33,298 bases of DNA from NCBI GenBank assembly GCA_024641665.1, contig JAHECP010000050.1, positions 1 to 33,298 of the forward strand, read 5' to 3'. The notes beneath the pieces are model-generated. The model was not told the origin of the DNA, did not search any database, and was given only the letters and a program-made list of their open reading frames with translations. This document shows, one piece after another, positions 18,392 through 28,659 of the stretch; the first letter of the stretch is position 1, and every line of letters begins with the position of its first letter. The translations under genes and the position numbers were made by a program. Source of the stretch: Acidobacteriota bacterium. Its GTDB lineage: Bacteria; Acidobacteriota; Vicinamibacteria; Vicinamibacterales; JAHECP01.

Positions 18392-18488
18392 CCGCCTTCC
18401 CGCGCTGCCGGCCGTGGCGCCCCGGCCGCGAGTTCACGCGGCGGGTCGCGCGGCGCGTGCAAGCCGTCGTGCGCCGTTCCCGGACACC

Positions 18489-20876
<2,388 letters not shown>

Positions 20877-20878
20877 TC

Positions 20879-21001
20879 CCGGAGGCCTGGGACCGGAGGC
20901 CAGAGGCCCGGCGGGGACGAGTTCCGCCCCGCCACCCGTGATCCCATCTCCGGCTCGCGGCTCCCGGCCCGGCCTCAGGCCCCCGGCTTCAGGCCTCCCG
21001 C
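20879..21001. repeat. Word-like repeats between lon and engB
   Basis: GGAGGCCTGGGACCGGAGGC and CAGAGGCCCGGCGGGG (20880-20916) face GCTCGCGGCTCCCGGCCCGG, CTCAGGCCCCCGGCTTCAGG and CCTCCC (20952-21000). They fill nearly the whole 159-base gap and can pair as arms of a long hairpin. No promoter for engB is apparent, so engB may be read through from lon. Confidence 0.75.
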
Positions 21002-21035
21002 CTTCGCCAAGGCTACGGCGGGCAAGCCGGCCCTG

Positions 21036-21677
21036 ATGAACGTCCTCGACGCGGTCTTCGTCACGAGCGGCGCGTCGGCGCGGGACCTCCCGGACCACGC
21101 CCGGCCGCAGGTGGCCCTCGTCGGCCGATCGAATGTCGGCAAGTCGAGCCTGATCAACGCCCTGACCCGGCGCAAGGTGGCGCGCACGAGCGCCGCGCCC
21201 GGCAAGACCCGGCTCGCGAACCTGTATCGGGTGACGATCGCCACGGCTCACGGCTCACGGCTCAGGGCTCACGGAGCCGGGTTGGGGCCGGAGCTGTACC
21301 TGGTGGACCTGCCGGGCTACGGCTATGCGCGAGGGGGCGCCGAGGCCGCCGCGGGGTTCGCGCGGCTGGCGGAGGAGTACTTCGGCGGGACGCCGCCCGA
21401 GGCGGCCCTGCTCATGGTGGACAGCCGCCACCCGGGCCTCGAGTCGGATCTCGAGGCCTGGCGCTGGCTCGGGTCGCTGGGCGTCCCGGCGGCGATCGTG
21501 GCCACCAAGATCGACAAGCTCGGGCGCGCGGCGCGGCTGCGCGCGCTCGGGGAGATGGAACGCTCGTTCAACAGCCCGGTGCTGCCGGTGTCGGCGACCG
21601 GGGAAGGAATGGAACCGCTGTGGAAGCTGATCGCGAAACTCATCAGTCCTCGACCCAACCCGCCGAGTCGGCCGTGA
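21036..21677 (+). CDS. engB: Ribosome biogenesis GTPase EngB (YihA/YsxC) with repeat-derived insertion
   Basis: GTPase needed for 50S subunit assembly. All G motifs are present: G1 GRSNVGKS (residues 30-37), the G2 region [10 protein letters not shown] (55-64), G3 DLPGYG (91-96), G4 TKID (157-160) and G5 SATGEG (186-191). The protein has 213 residues. Between the G2 strand (NLYRV) and the G3 strand (LYLVDLPG), where E. coli has about five residues, this protein has about 22 (residues 67-88, [20 protein letters not shown] and on). The DNA there (21242-21276) is a CACGGCT tandem repeat, part of it 24 bases identical to an intergenic repeat after rho. The insertion keeps the frame. It overlaps rho (TGATG). 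The start is ATG 21036; no clear ribosome binding site. Confidence 0.93.
   Translation: MNVLDAVFVTSGASARDLPDHARPQVALVGRSNVGKSSLINALTRRKVARTSAAPGKTRLANLYRVTIATAHGSRLRAHGAGLGPELYLVDLPGYGYARGGAEAAAGFARLAEEYFGGTPPEAALLMVDSRHPGLESDLEAWRWLGSLGVPAAIVATKIDKLGRAARLRALGEMERSFNSPVLPVSATGEGMEPLWKLIAKLISPRPNPPSRP
21242..21276 (+). repeat. CACGGCT tandem repeat inside engB
   Basis: Heptamers CACGGCT, CACGGCT, CACGGCT, CAGGGCT and CACGGAG in series. Bases 21251-21274 are identical to 22937-22960 in the gap after rho. It is the only word repeat of the window that lies inside a well-defined reading frame. Confidence 0.9.
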
Positions 21678-22930
21678 TGGAGCTCGCCTCGCTCAAGGAT
21701 CTGAGCGTGACCGAGCTCACGAAGGTCGCCAGGGAGCTCGACGTCCCCAACGCCACGGGCATGCGCAAGCAGGACCTGATCTTCCAGATCCTGAAGGCCC
21801 GGTCGGAGAAGAGCGGCCTGCTCTTCTCGGAAGGCGTGCTGGAGACGCTGCCCGACGGGTTCGGGTTCCTGCGCGCGCCGGACTACAACTACCTGCCCGG
21901 CCCCGACGACGTGTACGTGTCGCCGTCGCAGATCCGGAAGTTCGATCTGCACACGGGCGACACGGTGTCGGGCCAGATCCGGCCGCCTAAGGACGGCGAG
22001 CGCTACTTCGCGCTGATCAAGGTGGAGGCGGTCAACTTCGAGCCGCCGGACCGGTCGCGCAGCAAGATCTTCTTCGAGAACCTGACGCCGCTCTACCCCG
22101 AGTCGCGCATCTCGCTGGAGACCGCGCACGACAACCTGTCGGCGCGCGTGATGGACCTGATGACGCCGATCGGCAAGGGCCAGCGCGGCCTCATCGTCTC
22201 GCCGCCGCGCACCGGCAAGACGATGCTCCTGCAGAACATCGCGAACAGCCTCTCGGCCAACCACCCCGAGGTGTACCTCATCGTCCTGCTGATCGACGAG
22301 CGGCCGGAGGAGGTCACCGACATGCAGCGTTCGGTGAAGGGCGAGGTGATCTCGTCCACCTTCGACGAGCCCGCGCAGCGCCACGTGCAGGTGGCCGAGA
22401 TGGTGATCGAGAAGGCCAAGCGGCTCGTCGAGCACAAGAAGGACGTCGTGATCCTGCTCGACTCGATCACGCGCCTCGCGCGCGCCTACAACACGATCGT
22501 CCCGGCGTCGGGCAAGGTGCTGTCGGGCGGCGTCGACTCGAACGCGCTGCAGCGCCCGAAGCGCTTCTTCGGCGCCGCGCGCAACATCGAGGGCGGCGGC
22601 TCGCTCACCATCATGGCCACCGCGCTCATCGACACCGGCTCGCGCATGGACGACGTGATTTTCGAGGAGTTCAAGGGCACGGGCAACCTCGAGATCCACC
22701 TCGACCGGAAACTGTCCGACCGCCGGGTGTTCCCCGCCATCGACATCCAGAAGAGCGGCACGCGCAAGGAGGAGCTGCTCATCCAGAGGGACGACCTCAA
22801 CCGGATCTGGGTGCTGCGCAAGGTGCTGACGCCGCTCTCGCCCGCCGAAGGGATGGAGCTGCTGCTCTCGAAGATGGCCAAGACGAAGTCGAACGCCGAC
22901 TTCCTCGCCGCGATGTCCAACGGGAAGTAG
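21677..22930 (+). CDS. rho: Transcription termination factor Rho
   Basis: Hexameric RNA helicase that ends transcription at C-rich, unstructured RNA. The 417-residue protein has a Rho-N helical start ([20 protein letters not shown]), an RNA-binding cold-shock-like domain (about 48-120; [20 protein letters not shown]), Walker A SPPRTGKT, Walker [17 protein letters not shown], the Q loop ([20 protein letters not shown]) and the R-loop/ending ([27 protein letters not shown]). No long Arg/Gly-rich insertion as in actinobacterial Rho. ATG 21677 overlaps the engB stop and yields the standard [10 protein letters not shown] start; GTG 21674 is possible, and an in-frame GTG at 21620 gives an unlikely extension. 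Few intrinsic terminators are seen in this window, which fits a strong role for Rho. Confidence 0.97.
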   Translation: MELASLKDLSVTELTKVARELDVPNATGMRKQDLIFQILKARSEKSGLLFSEGVLETLPDGFGFLRAPDYNYLPGPDDVYVSPSQIRKFDLHTGDTVSGQIRPPKDGERYFALIKVEAVNFEPPDRSRSKIFFENLTPLYPESRISLETAHDNLSARVMDLMTPIGKGQRGLIVSPPRTGKTMLLQNIANSLSANHPEVYLIVLLIDERPEEVTDMQRSVKGEVISSTFDEPAQRHVQVAEMVIEKAKRLVEHKKDVVILLDSITRLARAYNTIVPASGKVLSGGVDSNALQRPKRFFGAARNIEGGGSLTIMATALIDTGSRMDDVIFEEFKGTGNLEIHLDRKLSDRRVFPAIDIQKSGTRKEELLIQRDDLNRIWVLRKVLTPLSPAEGMELLLSKMAKTKSNADFLAAMSNGK

Positions 22931-22936
22931 GACCGC

Positions 22937-23007
22937 CGGCTCACGGCTCAGGGCTCACGGTGCACCGGGTGCAACGTGCACGGTGCACGCAGGTGCGAGG
23001 AGGCGCC
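22937..23007. repeat. CACGGCT repeat followed by GTGCAC-rich repeat, copy 2
   Basis: 22937-22960 is identical to 21251-21274 in engB. It is followed by GGTGCACCGGGTGCAACGTG, CACGGTGCACGCAGG and GTGCGAGGAGGCGCC, a variant of the element at 6175-6220. It starts 7 bases after the rho stop. Confidence 0.85.
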
Positions 23008-23081
23008 ATATTCCCGCCGAGGCGCGTCCTTTCCTTGAACGAAGACGCGCCAGCGAAGTCTCCGCGCGACCACGCACTCCT

Positions 23082-23119
23082 GTGCACCTGGTGCACCGTT
23101 GTGCACCTTGTGCACCTCG
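23082..23119. repeat. Nested GTGCACC palindromes
   Basis: Four GTGCAC sites in 38 bases (GTGCACCTGGTGCACC, then TTGTGCACCTTGTGCACC). Neighbouring units can pair into short hairpins. It lies just 3' of the minus-strand permease gene, between it and rho, where a bidirectional terminator would be useful, but no T tract is present. Confidence 0.8.
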
Positions 23120-23134
23120 ATCAGGCGAAGCTCC

Positions 23135-25549
23135 CTATTCCGCGCGGAGCGCCGCCAGCGGATCGACCCGGGTCGCGCGGAGCGCGGGGACGACGCACGC
23201 CGCGAGCGCGGCGAGGCCGAGCGCAGCCGCCACGCCGGCGAGGATCGCCGGGTCGAGCGGCGCGGTCTCGTACAGGAGGTCCTGCACGACCCGCGCGCCG
23301 GCCAGCCCGCCCAGCAGACCCAGCCCGATGCCCATCCCGGCGAGCGCCATGCCCCTGCGGACGACGAGCCGCGTGAGGCGCCCGGCGTCCGCCCCCAGCG
23401 CCATCCGAATGCCCAGCTCGTGGGCCCGCTGGCTCACGAAGTAGGCCAGCACGCCGTAGAGGCCGGTGACGGCCAGCACGAGCGCGACCACCGAGAAGAT
23501 CGACAGCAGCCACGCGCGGAAGCGCGGCAGCGCGACGCGGTCGGCAAAGAGCGACTCCATCGTGTCGAAGCGCGCCAGCGCCAGCGTGGGGTCCATCCGC
23601 CGGAACACGTCGCGCACGAGGTCGGCGATGGTCACCGTGTCGCCGCGCGCGCGAATGGCCAGCTGCACGTCGGGCGGGAACGGAAACTGCTCGTACGAGA
23701 CGTAGAACATCGGTCGCGGCGTGTCGGCCGGTCCGCGCTGTCGCACGTTGGCGACGATGCCGACGATCTCCATCGGCGAGCCGTCGGTGAAGGTGAGCAC
23801 GAGCCTGGCGCCCAGCGCCTCCTCGCCCGGCCAGAACTGCTCGGCCAGCGCCTGGTTGACGATGACCACGGGCGGCGCGTCCGTGCGATCCCCCGGCTCG
23901 AAGTTCCGGCCGCGGAGGATCGGAATGCCGAGCGTCCGGAAGTAGCCGCGCGTCACGATCTGCCGCTGCGCGCCCATCCGTTCCTCGGCCGACCGCGGCG
24001 GGCGGTCGGCCCGGTACACCGTGTTCCAGCGGCCCGACAGCGTGAACGGCAGCAGCTCGGCCCCCGCGGCGTCCACGACGTCGGGCAGCGCGACCAGCCG
24101 CTCGCGCATCTCGCTCACGAACGCGGCGCGCTTCTCCGGCGTGTCATACCGGCCGCGCGGGAGCTGCACCTCGGTGAGCAGCAGCGCCTCGGGCCGGAAG
24201 CCTGGATCCACCTGGTAGAGGCGCACGAGGCTCCGCGCCAGGAGACCCGCGCCGACGAGCAGCGCCGCCGACAACGCGACTTGCGCCACGACGAGCGCGC
24301 TCCGCAGGCGGAGACCGGCGCGCTCCTCGGTGGCGCGCGCGCCCTGCCGGAGCACGTCCACCAGCGACATGGCGCCGCTTCGGATCGCCGGGACGAGCGC
24401 GAGCAGCAGGCCCGAGAAGACCGACGCGGCGAGCGCGACGCCCACCACGCTTCGATTCAGACCGATGTCGGCGACCCTCGGCAGCGTCGGCGGCGCGAGC
24501 GCCTTCAGGGCCTGGATGCCCAGCACGGAGAGCAGCAACCCGAGCGCGCCGCCCACGGCGGCCAGCGCCACACCCTCGACGAGCAGCTGCCCGGCGATGC
24601 GGCACCGCGAGGCGCCCAGCGACAGCCGCACCGCGATCTCGTGCCGCCGCGCGACGGCCCGTGCCAGCACGAGCGACGACACGTTCGCGCACGCGATGAG
24701 CAGCAACAGGGTCACCGCGCCGAGCAGCGCCAGCATCGCCGGCCGGTACGATCCGTAGAACACCTCGTGCATGGGCTGGACCTGGACGCTCCATTCCTCG
24801 TTATCGGCGGGATACGCCGCGGCGATCTGCGACGCGACGACGCTCGCCTGGGTCTGGGCCTGGTCGATCGTCACGCCGGGGGCCAGCCGGCCGAAGATCC
24901 GGAAGTTCCGGTTGCCACGGCCCGTGACGGGCTGCAGGTCGTGCCGCATCGGCGTCCAGAGCTCGATGCCCTTCGGAAAGTCGAACGCCGGAGGCGCCAC
25001 GCCGATGATCTCGTACGCCCGGCCGTCAATCGTGAGCGGCGTGGCGATGACGTCGGGACGCCCGCCGAAGCGGCGCTGCCAGAGCGCGTGGCCGAGGACC
25101 ACGACATCGGGCGCGCCCGCTTCCTCCTCCGCGGGCAGGAAGAACCGGCCGGCCGCGGGCCGGGCCCCGAGCGCCGTGAAGAAGTTGTGCGACACGAGCG
25201 TCTCGGGCACGCGCTCGGGCTCGCCCTGGCCGGTCACCACGGCGTTGGCACGCAGGGCGTAGTACGACGCGAGCGCCTCGAACGCGACGCACTGGTCCCG
25301 GTAGTCGAAGTAGTCGACGGCCGACACCGTGTTCTGCTGATGGGCTGGCGTCAGGCTCCAGACCCAGGCCAGGCGATCGGGCTCGGGAAACGGCAGCGGT
25401 CGCAGCACGACCGCCTCGAGCGTGCTGAACATGACGGTCACGGCGCCGATGCCGATGGCCATCACGAGCACGGCCACCGCCGTGAAACCGGGCTGCTTCA
25501 GGAAGGACCGAAGAGCGAACCGGACGTCGGCCACGAGCGTGTCAGGCAT
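23135..25549 (-). CDS. MacB/FtsX-type ABC permease (acidobacterial duplicated orphan permease, ADOP)
   Basis: 804 residues with two repeats of [periplasmic MacB-like domain + FtsX domain]. The start ALRSFLKQPGFTAVAVLVMA holds helix 1; helices 2-4 lie around residues 275-420 (LLLIACANVSSLVLARAVAR, VALSLGASR-type cytoplasmic loop 'RHEIAVRLSLGASRCRIAGQ'). A fifth helix (LVVAQVALSAALLVGAGLLA) opens the second repeat, and the end ALVLAVTGLYGVLAYFVSQR, then LRATRVDPLAALR, is typical. By family it takes part in macrolide/lipoprotein-like export or envelope stress, but ADOPs lack an adjacent ATPase and have no proven substrate. ATG 25549 has GGGGAG 4 nt upstream; a GTG at 25561 is an alternative. Confidence 0.92.
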   Translation of the reverse strand: MPDTLVADVRFALRSFLKQPGFTAVAVLVMAIGIGAVTVMFSTLEAVVLRPLPFPEPDRLAWVWSLTPAHQQNTVSAVDYFDYRDQCVAFEALASYYALRANAVVTGQGEPERVPETLVSHNFFTALGARPAAGRFFLPAEEEAGAPDVVVLGHALWQRRFGGRPDVIATPLTIDGRAYEIIGVAPPAFDFPKGIELWTPMRHDLQPVTGRGNRNFRIFGRLAPGVTIDQAQTQASVVASQIAAAYPADNEEWSVQVQPMHEVFYGSYRPAMLALLGAVTLLLLIACANVSSLVLARAVARRHEIAVRLSLGASRCRIAGQLLVEGVALAAVGGALGLLLSVLGIQALKALAPPTLPRVADIGLNRSVVGVALAASVFSGLLLALVPAIRSGAMSLVDVLRQGARATEERAGLRLRSALVVAQVALSAALLVGAGLLARSLVRLYQVDPGFRPEALLLTEVQLPRGRYDTPEKRAAFVSEMRERLVALPDVVDAAGAELLPFTLSGRWNTVYRADRPPRSAEERMGAQRQIVTRGYFRTLGIPILRGRNFEPGDRTDAPPVVIVNQALAEQFWPGEEALGARLVLTFTDGSPMEIVGIVANVRQRGPADTPRPMFYVSYEQFPFPPDVQLAIRARGDTVTIADLVRDVFRRMDPTLALARFDTMESLFADRVALPRFRAWLLSIFSVVALVLAVTGLYGVLAYFVSQRAHELGIRMALGADAGRLTRLVVRRGMALAGMGIGLGLLGGLAGARVVQDLLYETAPLDPAILAGVAAALGLAALAACVVPALRATRVDPLAALRAE

Positions 25550-25605
25550 GCCGCTCCCCACTCGCGCCGCTCTCCCCGTTCCTTAGACGAAGCCGGGGGC
25601 GCGCC

Positions 25606-25686
25606 GGTGCACCGGGGTGCCTGGGGGCGCGGCCTTCGATGGCGCGCACCCTCACTCCCCCCGGCCTCTGGCCTCTGGCCTCTGGA
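25606..25686. repeat. GGTGC element and GGCCTCTG tandem repeat
   Basis: CGGTGCACCGGGGTGCC leads to CTTCGATGGCGCGC (25634-25647), identical to 6229-6242. Four GGCCTCTG units follow (25663-25684). It fills the gap between the permease start and the S41 peptidase stop. Confidence 0.8.
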
Positions 25687-25703
25687 TGCGTGAGCCTCTT
25701 CGG

Positions 25704-27026
25704 TCAACGGCTCCGCCGGACCGTCTCGCGCGCCCAGGTCTCGTCGATCACGTCGATGGCCGTGGCGCGGCCGTCCGGGCCGAGCGTGAACTCGACGCGG
25801 ACGGGGTTGTAGGCCTCGGGCGCGAACACCGTGGCCGTGACCGGCGTCATCAGCACGATCGGCCGCGTGTCACGCTGGTAGCGGAGCTGGCCGCCCTCGA
25901 CCCAGACGCGGTGCGGCCCGTAGGAGCCTGCGAGACGCGCCAGAGCGTCCTCGTCGGGCGCGACCGGCTGGCGGCTGGCCGCCGCCCGCTCGATGGCCCA
26001 GCCGAGCCGGGCCCGGTCCACTCGATCCGTCGCCTTTGCCTCGAGCTTGCGGAGCGCGTCGAGGTGCGCGGCGGCCAGCGCGTCGCGCGCGCTCGTCTTC
26101 ACGTCCGGCACGACGCCGGTGCCCTCCCAGTTCGTGCCGGTGTCCTGGTCGACGGGACGCCCCATCGGCATCCAGACGGCGAAGCGCGGCGGGATGTCGA
26201 GGACGCCGCCCGCGTTGGCGCCGCCGCGCGTCGTCTCGCCGACGATCGTGGCGCGCCTCAGGACCTGGAACCGGTACGCGAAGCCCTCGGCGCCGGAGAA
26301 GGTGTGCGCGCTCGTCAGGATGTACATCGGCTGGCGGTCCAGGCGGCGGCCGGGCAGCCACGGCTGCGTCCAGTAGCGCTCGGTGACGTTGTCGCCGCGG
26401 AACACCATGTCGAACAGGCTCGTCGGGTGCGAGAGGAAGTAGCCGGCGAACCACGGCATCATGTGCGCGTTGCCGCCCGGGCAGTAGCGCAGATCGACAA
26501 TCACCGCGTCGGTGTTCGCGAGGAACGCCATGGCGCCGTTGAGCGTATCCACGGCGACGTCCGGCGCCTGGAACCGATCGATCCGCAGGTAACCCACGTT
26601 GCCCGGCAGGATCTCGGCCTTCGCGAACCCGAAGTTCGTCTCGCGGAGCCACTTCAGCCGCGCGGCACGCTCAGCTTCGGGATCCGGCGGCCTCGCGCCC
26701 GGTGGCGGCGGAGGCGGGGGCGGCGGCGCGACGCCGAAGCGCAGGTGCGGATCGCGCGTGGCCGCCTGCAGGTCGCGCGTCACTGCCTCGCCGAAGGCCG
26801 TTGGATCGGTCAGACCGTCGTAGGCGCCCGACGCGAGCCGCTCCTCGACCGCGCGCGCGGCCGTCTCGGCGAGATCGGCAATCGCGTAGCGCGCCCGGAG
26901 CGCCTTTGCCAATTCCGTGATCCCCTGGCGTTTCTCGTCCCGCGTGAGTGTCCGGGACGTCTGCGCCGCCGTGGACGCGCCGGCGACGGTGATGAAGCCG
27001 AGGACGGCCGCGATGAGCGTCTTCAT
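25704..27026 (-). CDS. Secreted S41 family peptidase (tricorn/IRBP-like)
   Basis: 440 residues. Residues 1-21 are a signal peptide (MKTLIAAVLGFITVAGASTAA). An N-terminal helical IRBP-like domain (residues 22-110) is joined by a Pro-only linker (nine Pro in a row near residue 107) to the S41 core: PGNVGYLRIDRFQAPDVAVD, VIVDLRYCPGGNAHMMPWFA, and LTSAHTFSGAEGFAYRF, whose Ser in FSGAE is the likely nucleophile. IVGETTRGGANAGG and NWEGTGVVPDV close the core, as in interphotoreceptor-retinoid-binding-like S41 members. No PDZ domain is seen. GGAGG lies 5-6 nt before ATG 27026. Likely periplasmic peptide or protein degradation. A C-terminal beta-rich tail (residues about 355-440) is of unknown role. 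Confidence 0.9.
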   Translation of the reverse strand: MKTLIAAVLGFITVAGASTAAQTSRTLTRDEKRQGITELAKALRARYAIADLAETAARAVEERLASGAYDGLTDPTAFGEAVTRDLQAATRDPHLRFGVAPPPPPPPPPGARPPDPEAERAARLKWLRETNFGFAKAEILPGNVGYLRIDRFQAPDVAVDTLNGAMAFLANTDAVIVDLRYCPGGNAHMMPWFAGYFLSHPTSLFDMVFRGDNVTERYWTQPWLPGRRLDRQPMYILTSAHTFSGAEGFAYRFQVLRRATIVGETTRGGANAGGVLDIPPRFAVWMPMGRPVDQDTGTNWEGTGVVPDVKTSARDALAAAHLDALRKLEAKATDRVDRARLGWAIERAAASRQPVAPDEDALARLAGSYGPHRVWVEGGQLRYQRDTRPIVLMTPVTATVFAPEAYNPVRVEFTLGPDGRATAIDVIDETWARETVRRSR

Positions 27027-27118
27027 GATGGCCTCCAAAGAAACCTCGGACGTCGGCTGACGCCATGTTAGACACCGGATGACGGCACGCGTCGAGGGAC
27101 CGTGCGGCATCGCACACC

Positions 27119-27209
27119 CCGGCTCCCGAGGCCGGAGGCCGGGGCCCGGAGGCCGGAGGCTGGGGGCCAGAGTCGGGCCAGCCCCCAGTCCCGAGTCCCG
27201 AGTCCCGAC
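27119..27209. repeat. Word-like repeat block upstream of the truncated permease copy
   Basis: GAGGCCGGAGGCCGGGGCC-type units are followed by CCCCCAGTCCCGAGTCCCGA units. Bases 27139-27172 are identical (34 of 34) to 28055-28088. This is the left direct repeat bounding the disturbed segment 27173-28054. Confidence 0.9.
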
Positions 27210-27228
27210 AAGGTGTACTATCCCCCGC

Positions 27229-27384
27229 ATGCGGTCCCTCTGGACCGACCTCGGCGCCGGTGCACGGGGGCTTCGGACCACGCCCGGGTCGTCGCGTGCC
27301 GCCGTGCTCGCGCTCTCGCTCGGCGTGGCGACGGCCGTCACCCTCTCCACCGCGTTCCGCACGGTCGCTGACGACCTGTCGTGA
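27229..27384 (+). pseudogene. Truncated 5' copy of the ADOP permease gene
   Basis: A 51-codon fragment that matches the start of the intact permease at 28660. 41 of 51 residues are identical (shared: AAVLALSLGVATAVTL and TAFRTVADDL), and the bases before the ATG also match (GTGTACTATCCCCCGC against GTGTACCATCCCCCC), with CCCAGTCCC words upstream of both. Homology ends exactly at codon 50, followed by TGA and unrelated sequence. It is too short to fold as a permease and has one membrane segment. I infer an old paralogous gene whose remainder was deleted or replaced. Its promoter seems intact (TACTAT 7 nt before the ATG), so a short peptide could still be made. Confidence 0.85.
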
Positions 27385-27690
27385 GGGGGAAGGGCTGCCG
27401 AGGGGCTGAGAAGGGGCGTTATGCTAACGGCGAGACGGCCCTAGTGTTTCCTATCGTCCTCCTGACGTCTGAATCAGTCCGTCGCCGCGTCCCCTCGCAC
27501 GGCCAGCCTCGGGGACGCCAGCCTTCGCTCTCGTGCACCGGCGCTTCGTCCGATGATCGGCACAGCTCTGCAATAACATGGAGAACTACGGCAGAGGTCC
27601 GCCAGATGTTCAAGAAGACGCCGCTGCGACTCGACATCAACCGGCGTCTCGATCCGTCGATGCGTCCGTGGCGGCGCTTCCGAGAGACGG
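27385..27690. other. Non-coding, lower-GC stretch after the permease fragment
   Basis: 306 bases with no recognised gene. GC content falls clearly below the flanks. Open frames here are short and unlike known families. A TTATGCTAACGG near 27419 resembles a -10 region without a partner. It is probably remnant DNA from the event that truncated the permease copy. Confidence 0.5.
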
Positions 27691-27972
27691 GTGACCAAAA
27701 TGAAAAGCACAATTTCGTTGGGCGAAATCTGGTCGAAGATCACTCCCAAGAGCGCTGATTGGAACATTCAAACCGATCGAGCCGTCTGCGGTAATCGCGG
27801 AACGACATTTTCGGTCAAATACGATCCGAACACGCTAACGACGACGGTCGCGGTTGAAGAAGGCTCGGTCTGGTTGAAAAACCTCTTTGGAACGCCAAAG
27901 ACGATCATCATCAACGAAGGCGAAACCGGAACGCAGTCGCAGAATAACGCACCGACCCTGAAGAAACGCTGA
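27691..27972 (+). pseudogene. FecR-like domain fragment, lower GC than surroundings
   Basis: A 93-residue frame whose core matches the conserved end of a FecR domain: LGEIWSKITPKSADWNIQTD, then AVCGNRGTTFSVKYDPNTLT, TTTVAVEEGSVWLKNL and NEGETGTQSQ ('T..AV.G.RGT.F.V..D..T..T.V.V.EG.V'). FecR proteins are periplasmic iron-signal or polysaccharide-related sensors with an N-terminal membrane helix; here the signal peptide and first half of the domain are missing and no ribosome binding site is evident. The base composition is near 50% GC and A-rich codons (AAA, GAA, ATC) are frequent, unlike every other gene in the window, which suggests transfer from a lower-GC genome. A short expressed protein cannot be excluded. 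Confidence 0.7.
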
Positions 27973-28054
27973 CGAAATGCTGCGATGAATCACTGCAAGT
28001 CGAAATCCGAGTTGAGCTCCGCGATCTTCAAGAGGAGATTGCGACTGAGCGTGA

Positions 28055-28102
28055 CCGGGGCCCGGAGGCCGGAGGCTGGGGGCCAGAGGCCGGGGGCCGG
28101 TG
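28055..28102. repeat. Word-like repeat block, right copy of the 34-bp direct repeat
   Basis: 28055-28088 is identical to 27139-27172. AGAGGCCGGGGGCCGG follows. It ends the lower-GC segment. Confidence 0.9.
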
Positions 28103-28200
28103 CCGGGCCGCGACGGCCTCTGGACAAGTCGACGATCGTGGCCGGGAGGTCTACCTCGGGCCGGGCTCGAGCCCGGCCCCGGCGCTGGCGGCCGGCTCGT

Positions 28201-28392
28201 TCAGCTCCCGATGCGGATATTGGAGAGGGAGCCGAGAATCCCGAAGGCGCGCAGAAGCCACAGGACCACGACAATGACGACGACGGCATTCAGGATCGAT
28301 TTGATGGACCCCGCCATCGGGATGTAGTTGTTCACCAGCCACAGAAGCACGCCAACCACGATCAGCGCCACGAGCAGTTGCATCAACGGCAT
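28201..28392 (-). CDS. Thivi_2564 family small membrane protein
   Basis: 63 residues with two membrane helices: MQLLVALIVVGVLLWLVNNY (then IPMAGSIK) and LNAVVVIVVVLWLLRAFGIL. The pattern 'GVLLWLxNxYIPMxxxIKxILNxVVVIxVxLWLL' is characteristic of the Thivi_2564 family, of unknown function. ATG 28392 follows AGGGAGGACAATC, a good ribosome binding site; in-frame ATG 28488 lies in leader sequence. It lies between the remnant segment and the intact permease on the opposite strand, and is complete, so it was not hit by the rearrangement. Confidence 0.85.
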   Translation of the reverse strand: MPLMQLLVALIVVGVLLWLVNNYIPMAGSIKSILNAVVVIVVVLWLLRAFGILGSLSNIRIGS

Positions 28393-28659
28393 GATTGTCC
28401 TCCCTGCGTCCGGTCCATGCGATCGGGCCTGGAGGCACCCACTGGGTCTCGCCCATGCGGGCGCGATCTGCCTTGCAGTGTGCGCCATGAGGCGCCGGGA
28501 AGCTGTGCACTTGTGGACACCGCCTGGCGTTCGGACACCAGCGGGAATCCGACGCTTCAGGCGGGCGGCTGGCCGTCGCGTGCCGGCGTCCGGCCTCAGC
28601 CGTCAGCCGTGAGCCGTCGGTCCCCAGTCCCCAGTCCCCACACGGTGTACCATCCCCCC
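28393..28659. repeat. Divergent gap with CAGCCGT / CCCCAGT words
   Basis: 28594-28640 holds CTCAGCCGTCAGCCGTGAGC, CGTCGG and then CCCCAGTCCCCAGTCCCC. The first is the complement of the CACGGCT family. TACCAT (28648-28653) ends 6 bases before the permease ATG. The rest (28393-28593) holds the ribosome binding site of the small membrane protein and no other recognised feature. Confidence 0.7.

Noticed and set aside
23099-25693. Plus-strand open frame of about 860 codons opposite the permease
   Set aside because: Antisense shadow of a well-defined FtsX-type permease.
27381-27758. 125-codon plus-strand frame between the permease fragment and the FecR fragment
   Set aside because: No family resemblance, overlaps the FecR-like frame, and composition is unlike a folded protein.
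27985-28659. 225-residue N-terminal extension of the intact permease
   Set aside because: It would run over repeats and the small membrane gene; the truncated paralogue shares the ATG at 28660 and its upstream bases.
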